DNA of 27,242 nucleotides. Origin: an uncultured Fidelibacterota bacterium. Lineage in GTDB: Bacteria; Fidelibacterota; Marinisomatia; SCGC-AAA003-L08; D37C17. Of this stretch, positions 23,701 to 27,242 are shown piece after piece. The notes beneath the pieces are model-generated. The model was not told where the DNA came from. It saw only the letters and a list, made by a program, of their open reading frames with translations, and searched no databases. The stretch spans positions 1 to 27,242 of the forward strand of contig CAJWYZ010000002.1 in the NCBI GenBank assembly GCA_913049525.1, given 5' to 3'. A program made the translations under genes and the position numbers. The stretch's first letter is position 1, and each line of letters starts with the position of its first letter.

Positions 23701-26700
23701 GTGGGCACTTCTTCCATCATAAGCCACTGTAGAATAGCTTGCAGAAAACGTACCAAGACTTGTTACTGTTGAATCCAAATACAAATTGCCAGCTCCATTA
23801 AAGGTGATTGTGCCTCCTATTGCATCAAAGATACCATTCGCATCCACACTACCACTATTAATTGTTATGGTACCATTAATGTCGGTTAAACCCTCAACTG
23901 TAATGGTATTGGTTCCAACAATACAAGTATCCCCGGTATTCACAATAAGATTATTGTTAACAGACACATCGCCCGTTAGTGTTTTTCCCCCTATACCATC
24001 AAAAATAAGTTGATGATATGTATCAGCAAAAACGTACTGATCTTCCCCATCATAAGTCACTGTACCATTATCACTGGATAATATTCCTAAGCTTGTTACT
24101 GTAGAATCTAACGTGAGATTACCAGCATCAGTAAAAGTGATTTTTGCCCCCGTGGCATCGAAAGGTCCATTGGCATCTAACATTCCAGTTCCAATATGTA
24201 TACTATCAGCAACAACACTGCTGCCATTTACAATCAGGATATCCCCACCTATATCGAGGACTCCGTCAATAACCATATGATTTATAGTCCTATTGCCATT
24301 TATAAAAAGAGTTATTCCGGAAAGCACTTGTATATTATCAGTTTCTGATGGAAGAAAATTCTGTTCCCAATTTTCAGCTATGTCCCAGTTACCCGTTGTT
24401 TCAAACGTATAGTACATCACAGCAAAATTCCAATAATCTGTTGTACCTCCCATACTCCAGGAGTTTGTGGCAGTTATAGGATGCTCTTCTGTTCCATTGA
24501 CATTAAATACTTTTACATAGTCTACAAATTGAGCATCTCCAGTATTATCAATAATTGCAGTTGCCCTGGATGGAGCCTCATCGCTTGTAATTAATAATTC
24601 CCCACCATCATCAACACCTACAAGAGTAAGGGTATCAGAAATTGTGTACGTTTGACTACCTTTAAAGATGATTGTATCAGTATCTGCAGAAACCGCATAA
24701 AACTTGGAAAAGTTCATATCCCCACCAAGAAATGCAGCATTACCTGAACAGATGAATTGGCTCCCGCTGGCTGGAGCTGACCAGATGCCTTCATTAGTTA
24801 TTGTTTTCCTGTTTGCCAGAGTAAGATCATAAATATCCATATCAAACGTAGTGTTTTCAGCAACCAGTATATTTCCATATATATAGTCTACATCATCTCC
24901 AAGGATTACAGTCCCTCCAGTAGGATTAAACTCCACATTCTCAAGAGAATCCAGGTTAGTAGCAAAAATGCTTCCCACTACTAATGTGTTTCCAGGAATA
25001 CTAAGTTCATCTGTTGTAAATGTTTCATCACCGTATATTTCAAAAGTACCATTGTTTATTATATGGGATCCGGGATTGTGATCATAAAATTCATTGCCCG
25101 CGGTGGCAAAGACAGCGCTTTCATCAATTGTGAGAAATCCTCCCGTCCCTATTTCAAATTTATCAGCAATACTAACAGTTCCAAGTATATTACTATTCTG
25201 AATACTGTAAAATGCCTGGTCTGCAGAGGTAATACTCTGTGGAGCTGTACCGTCAAAGATAACTGTACCTGTTCCTGGAATAAACGAACCAGTACCAGTC
25301 ATGTCCCAATTTCCAGCTACTGTGAAAATATCGCTTGTTGCAACAAATATACCTCCATTGATATCTATGCCATCTTCACCAATATCCCAGGTTTGTGAGG
25401 GTAGTCCACCTACTGTACCTCCAGTCCATACAATACCATTTGCAGTAATATTTTCTGAAGCATAAAAATTACCTGAAGTATTTGTAAAAATACCGTCAAC
25501 TTCAAAAGTGCCACCCTGGCTCAGAATGCCCCCATCATGTTCCACATTTCTATACGTTAGGCTGTCCATGGTACTCTGGTCATTTGATGTATATAAAACC
25601 TTAGAATCAGTGCTAAGAGTTAAAGTACCATCCCTCGTCCAGATACCTCCCGACAGGATTGTAACACTTCCAGATGCCATTGTAAGTGTTTGGTCAGTTG
25701 AAATAGTGAAATCTTCTCCTCCAGCATCAAGCGTATCATTGATGGTGGCTGTCAAATTAAATACTGATGCACTGGAACTGCTGAAAATACTGTTAAAGGT
25801 AGGCTCAAAAGCTGGAGCGCCGGAAATTGTTTGAAGTGACGATCCATCCAAATCAATTCTGGAGTCAGTGTCTGCTTCCATTGTCCCATTGAAACTAAGA
25901 TCCCCTTCCATATTCAGTCTAGAGGTACCGTCCATATCTAATGTTCCAGATACAGTTCCATCTCCACCTGCATCCACAACAGAACCATCAGCCATTTCCA
26001 ACTCACCAGAAATAGTGAGGGCTCCAGCAATCATCAAGGTGACGCTTGAGTCAACAATGCTTTTACTGTCTGATGATATTTCAAAGGAAGTAAATATTAC
26101 ATTTGTTGCTACAGTCATCGATATGTAGGAATTGATAAGAGCGTCACCTAAATCATTAGGAGTAGTATTCGCATCTGATAATGATTGTGTTACACCATCA
26201 AAAGTCACAGTTCCATCACCTTTTATCCACTCAGTACCGCTGATAATTGCAAGGTCTCCCCCTATAGAAATAGCAGGATCATTTGTATCAAGGTCCAGAG
26301 CCCCATTAGTGAGTGTTAATTCATTTTGTATATCAAGGTCACCAGCAATCACAAGAAGTTTATCATCGCCTGCATTATTTAGGGTTATGTTATAATAGGT
26401 GCTGCTTCCTGGAGTGAATACCTGACTATAAGAGCCATTAAAAGTAATCGTCCCTTCTTGTGCAGAAAAAGTGCCATTATTCTCCAAGACACTCCCTACA
26501 CTTACTGAATAGTTTTCACTGCTGAAAACATCAAAAGTAACACCAGCATCTATTACTAAATCATTGTCAACAGTCACAGCACCACCAAGTGTTTTTGTAC
26601 CAGAACCGCCTCCCGCTGTAAGATTGTAATAGATATCCGGAAATACAATCTGGTTTACCCCGTCATAAGTCACAGTACCAAAATTATCAGATAACATACC

Positions 26701-27242
26701 CAAGTCTGCTACCGTGGAGGATAAGTTCAAGTTACCAGCATCAGTAAAAGTGACAAACCCAGCATTCGCATCAAACGCACCATTGGCATCTACAGTCCCT
26801 GTAGAAATAGTTATGGTGCCATCAATATCGCTTGTACCATCCAGAGTCAAAGTGTTGTTTGCAACAGCCAAGGTACCGTCAATATCTGTAGCATTTGTTA
26901 CTGTAAGGTTATGTGTATCCATTTCAATTGTAACATCAGTATCTATTGTTAAATCCCCTGCAACAGCCACATCACCGCCAAGTGTTTTTGTTCCAGAACC
27001 GCCCCCTGCTGTAAGACTGTAATAGTCATCAGAAAATACAGTCTGGTCTACCCCGTCATAAGTTACTATGCCATTATCTTCAGACAATGTACCTAAACTT
27101 GCTACGGTAGATCCTAACAGTAGATTGCCTTCTCCAGTAAAATTGATCGTTCCATTTGTTCCATCAAAGCTACTATCTGCATTTACAGTCCCTCCTGAAG
27201 CTATGGCTAAGATACCACTGTTATATAATATTCCATCTGCAT
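20791..27242 (-). CDS. Giant repetitive cell-surface protein with T9SS C-terminal sorting domain, 5' end outside window
   Basis: The frame is open from the stop at 20791 to the window edge (at least 2149 codons); the in-frame ATG at 27085-27087 is internal, because about 51 further codons of the same repeat type run to the edge. Most of the protein is short beta-strand turns rich in Gly, Thr, Asn, Asp and Ile (for example 'GTVTYDG', 'GTITFNG', 'GDLDIQNELTL'), typical of right-handed beta-helix or haemagglutinin-like adhesins. A 'GNWDIAENWEQNFLPSETDN' segment lies near 24340-24400. Towards the C-terminus are two Ig/cadherin-like segments (about 22050-22380, and a He_PIG-like SDPDD domain at about 21780-21960) and a beta-rich domain. 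The last 90 or so residues, from HQNYPNPFNP (about 21040-21070), are a type A T9SS sorting domain ending VQTKKITVLK. Secreted and surface-bound; adhesion is inferred. Confidence 0.92.
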   Translation of the reverse strand, partial: ADGILYNSGILAIASGGTVNADSSFDGTNGTINFTGEGNLLLGSTVASLGTLSEDNGIVTYDGVDQTVFSDDYYSLTAGGGSGTKTLGGDVAVAGDLTIDTDVTIEMDTHNLTVTNATDIDGTLAVANNTLTLDGTSDIDGTITISTGTVDANGAFDANAGFVTFTDAGNLNLSSTVADLGMLSDNFGTVTYDGVNQIVFPDIYYNLTAGGGSGTKTLGGAVTVDNDLVIDAGVTFDVFSSENYSVSVGSVLENNGTFSAQEGTITFNGSYSQVFTPGSSTYYNITLNNAGDDKLLVIAGDLDIQNELTLTNGALDLDTNDPAISIGGDLAIISGTEWIKGDGTVTFDGVTQSLSDANTTPNDLGDALINSYISMTVATNVIFTSFEISSDSKSIVDSSVTLMIAGALTISGELEMADGSVVDAGGDGTVSGTLDMDGTSRLNMEGDLSFNGTMEADTDSRIDLDGSSLQTISGAPAFEPTFNSIFSSSSASVFNLTATINDTLDAGGEDFTISTDQTLTMASGSVTILSGGIWTRDGTLTLSTDSKVLYTSNDQSTMDSLTYRNVEHDGGILSQGGTFEVDGIFTNTSGNFYASENITANGIVWTGGTVGGLPSQTWDIGEDGIDINGGIFVATSDIFTVAGNWDMTGTGSFIPGTGTVIFDGTAPQSITSADQAFYSIQNSNILGTVSIADKFEIGTGGFLTIDESAVFATAGNEFYDHNPGSHIINNGTFEIYGDETFTTDELSIPGNTLVVGSIFATNLDSLENVEFNPTGGTVILGDDVDYIYGNILVAENTTFDMDIYDLTLANRKTITNEGIWSAPASGSQFICSGNAAFLGGDMNFSKFYAVSADTDTIIFKGSQTYTISDTLTLVGVDDGGELLITSDEAPSRATAIIDNTGDAQFVDYVKVFNVNGTEEHPITATNSWSMGGTTDYWNFAVMYYTFETTGNWDIAENWEQNFLPSETDNIQVLSGITLFINGNRTINHMVIDGVLDIGGDILIVNGSSVVADSIHIGTGMLDANGPFDATGAKITFTDAGNLTLDSTVTSLGILSSDNGTVTYDGEDQYVFADTYHQLIFDGIGGKTLTGDVSVNNNLIVNTGDTCIVGTNTITVEGLTDINGTITINSGSVDANGIFDAIGGTITFNGAGNLYLDSTVTSLGTFSASYSTVAYDGRSAHQWVKEATYHDLTLAGHGDKELSGDIGATGDIRIDPGVDFDVSYINNYSINIEGDWINNGTFNEQNGLVTFDGNDIQHIYSVDSLSGSNKQQDFYNLTINNTGATDTVVMGGDFDIKNNLTLESGTIDWEDIDPSIQIKGNLTISDGAVWIKGNKPLIFNGSTHFSDTNLQVSNLGRVEVMDSLFIFTDMAVDNLFIPSTGTFGHTPSLALYNTGDLVVNEEGAFDSDSISITFNGDTTQTISGVNNFYSLYIKSCDSCVVELSDTNDVIFVTNGVSIETGRLNLPYSSNLESLTINEKGALQSGDLIQLTGSWSNDGAFLHNNGKVIFKGVNQSINGNTDFYELTKETSVADTLTFEKETLQTIASKIDLIGGNVNNRLVLRSNSDDLSPVPFELALTQDGLQTLEYLRIKDGNVSNGDTLVCLYSQDAGGNAGWVFINSAPVISFPDEVLSYSEHDTLKLFGENEIITVSDLNDDSLSSAIVRISTNYYSTEDTLMFTEQNGITVDSTWGENGFVDSTGTLKLIGDDSLAVWAFVLKNVHYLNLSDNPMEEDRTIEISVNDGEKESAPYNRIIQVANVNDPLFITSQDSIYATEGTYFQYIGTASDPDDYLFTWNFHSFPSWMVTNSDSIYGIPPNYTRDTTFTAISSDGEFFDTLLVNVFITQINKPHPAVAVVQNNAFSNHFEFVVVDTMAKVIEEPRLTVSSTTDEEVSLTTIADFTFGGHHYFETIPGIWYIKVVAEGDVGVDSVMREMGITVAKAMNPWIGFSPDSLLRINGSAGAVRSDKPILVVDSTLFRINFRDRASYRIGNESMIFEKAVTVSIQSSDDLAIYRMEGDTWIELPSMSMNGQIVTYTKKMGYFRLGAKTMIIPEISSLHQNYPNPFNPVTTIMYDVGFLQGPNQKINISVYNILGQHITTLVDKYHEIGRHSLRWDSRDKWTKPVASGMYLVYMRSESGFVQTKKITVLK
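23158..24152. repeat. Super-repeat block B in the giant surface-protein gene
   Basis: Homologous to block A in the same order: unit at about 23820-24152 ('KITFTDAGNLTLDSTVTSLG...GGKTLTGDV'), unit at about 23590-23819 ('GTITFNGAGNLYLDSTVTSLG...DKELSGDI'), then a segment with 'NNGTFNEQNGLVTFDG' and 'VWIKGNKPLIFNG' (about 23158-23590). It is offset about 2.95-3.0 kb from block A. The first unit is about 111 codons against about 131 in block A, because block A carries an extra DIDGT-type stretch of about 20 codons. Boundaries are approximate. Confidence 0.78.
26137..27148. repeat. Super-repeat block A in the giant surface-protein gene
   Basis: This block codes for two similar units (about 26756-27148 and 26530-26755) with the shared pattern 'TFTDAGNL..STV..LG...GTVTYDG...VF...YY.LTAGGGSGTKTLGG'. 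A third segment (about 26137-26530) follows, with 'NNGTFSAQEGTITFNG', 'NPLD'-like turns and 'EWIKGDGTVTFDG'. The two units are also alike at DNA level, with the KTLGG codons 393 bases apart. The same three-part order recurs as block B about 3 kb away. Boundaries were set by eye. Confidence 0.8.

Noticed and set aside
25508..26395. Long open frames on the plus strand opposite the giant surface-protein gene (also near 23786-24013 and 26714-27022)
   Set aside because: They arise because the repetitive, Thr/Gly/Asn-rich coding strand has few stop-complement codons. Their translations are low-complexity Val/Pro/Ser strings with no domains or ribosome sites.
23158..27242. Regularly spaced similar DNA that could suggest a CRISPR array or satellite
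   Set aside because: The repeats are hundreds of bases, in frame, diverged and fully coding; there is no short repeat-spacer structure and no cas gene.

Overview
The window is AT-rich bacterial chromosome with dense, mostly operonic genes and few recognisable Shine-Dalgarno sites. A PorV/PorQ-type outer-membrane protein lies at the left edge. At the right is a giant surface protein ending in a type IX secretion (T9SS) sorting domain with the NYPNPFNP motif. Several Sec lipoproteins are also present. Together these point to the FCB superphylum, most plausibly a Neomarinimicrobiota (Marinimicrobia)-like lineage; Ignavibacteria or Caldithrix relatives are alternatives. This assignment is inference from protein style, not from a marker-gene tree.

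Layout. 1-997: 3' part of a PorV/PorQ-like gene, ending at a bidirectional terminator. 1085-3082: a divergent pair of envelope genes (PAF-acetylhydrolase-like lipoprotein; uncharacterised lipoprotein). 3230-5459: a + strand cluster of a DUF2914 membrane protein, a phosphodiester-glycosidase-family lipoprotein whose signal peptide needs a non-ATG start, and a DedA-type membrane protein. 5493-5567: tRNA-Pro(CGG). 5639-8942: a TIGR02206/YwaF-type membrane protein and leuS. 8954-10986 (-): cutA, a K+ channel with an RCK domain, and a six-helix membrane protein. 11056-18337 (-): a tight five-gene operon of proline iminopeptidase, class V aminotransferase, class IV aminotransferase, sulfotransferase-like protein and M16C peptidase. 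18402-19577 (+): thiI. 19592-27242 (-): the giant T9SS-cargo protein (5' end outside the window), a TPR-like lipoprotein overlapping it by ATGA, and tadA.

How the genes fit together. The PorV-like protein and the T9SS cargo belong to the same export route. The five-gene operon pairs two peptidases with two PLP aminotransferase-fold proteins and a P-loop sulfotransferase-like protein, suggesting peptide breakdown linked to amino-acid nitrogen metabolism. The class IV/sulfotransferase pair resembles the two halves of the plant 'branched-chain aminotransferase-like' proteins, and its aminotransferase half appears to lack the canonical PLP lysine and glutamate positions. tRNA biology is represented by tRNA-Pro, leuS, thiI and tadA. 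I see no CRISPR array, insertion sequence, phage gene or integrase. The best candidates for new biology are the class IV/sulfotransferase-like pair, the giant repeat protein with its overlapping lipoprotein, and the non-ATG lipoprotein start.
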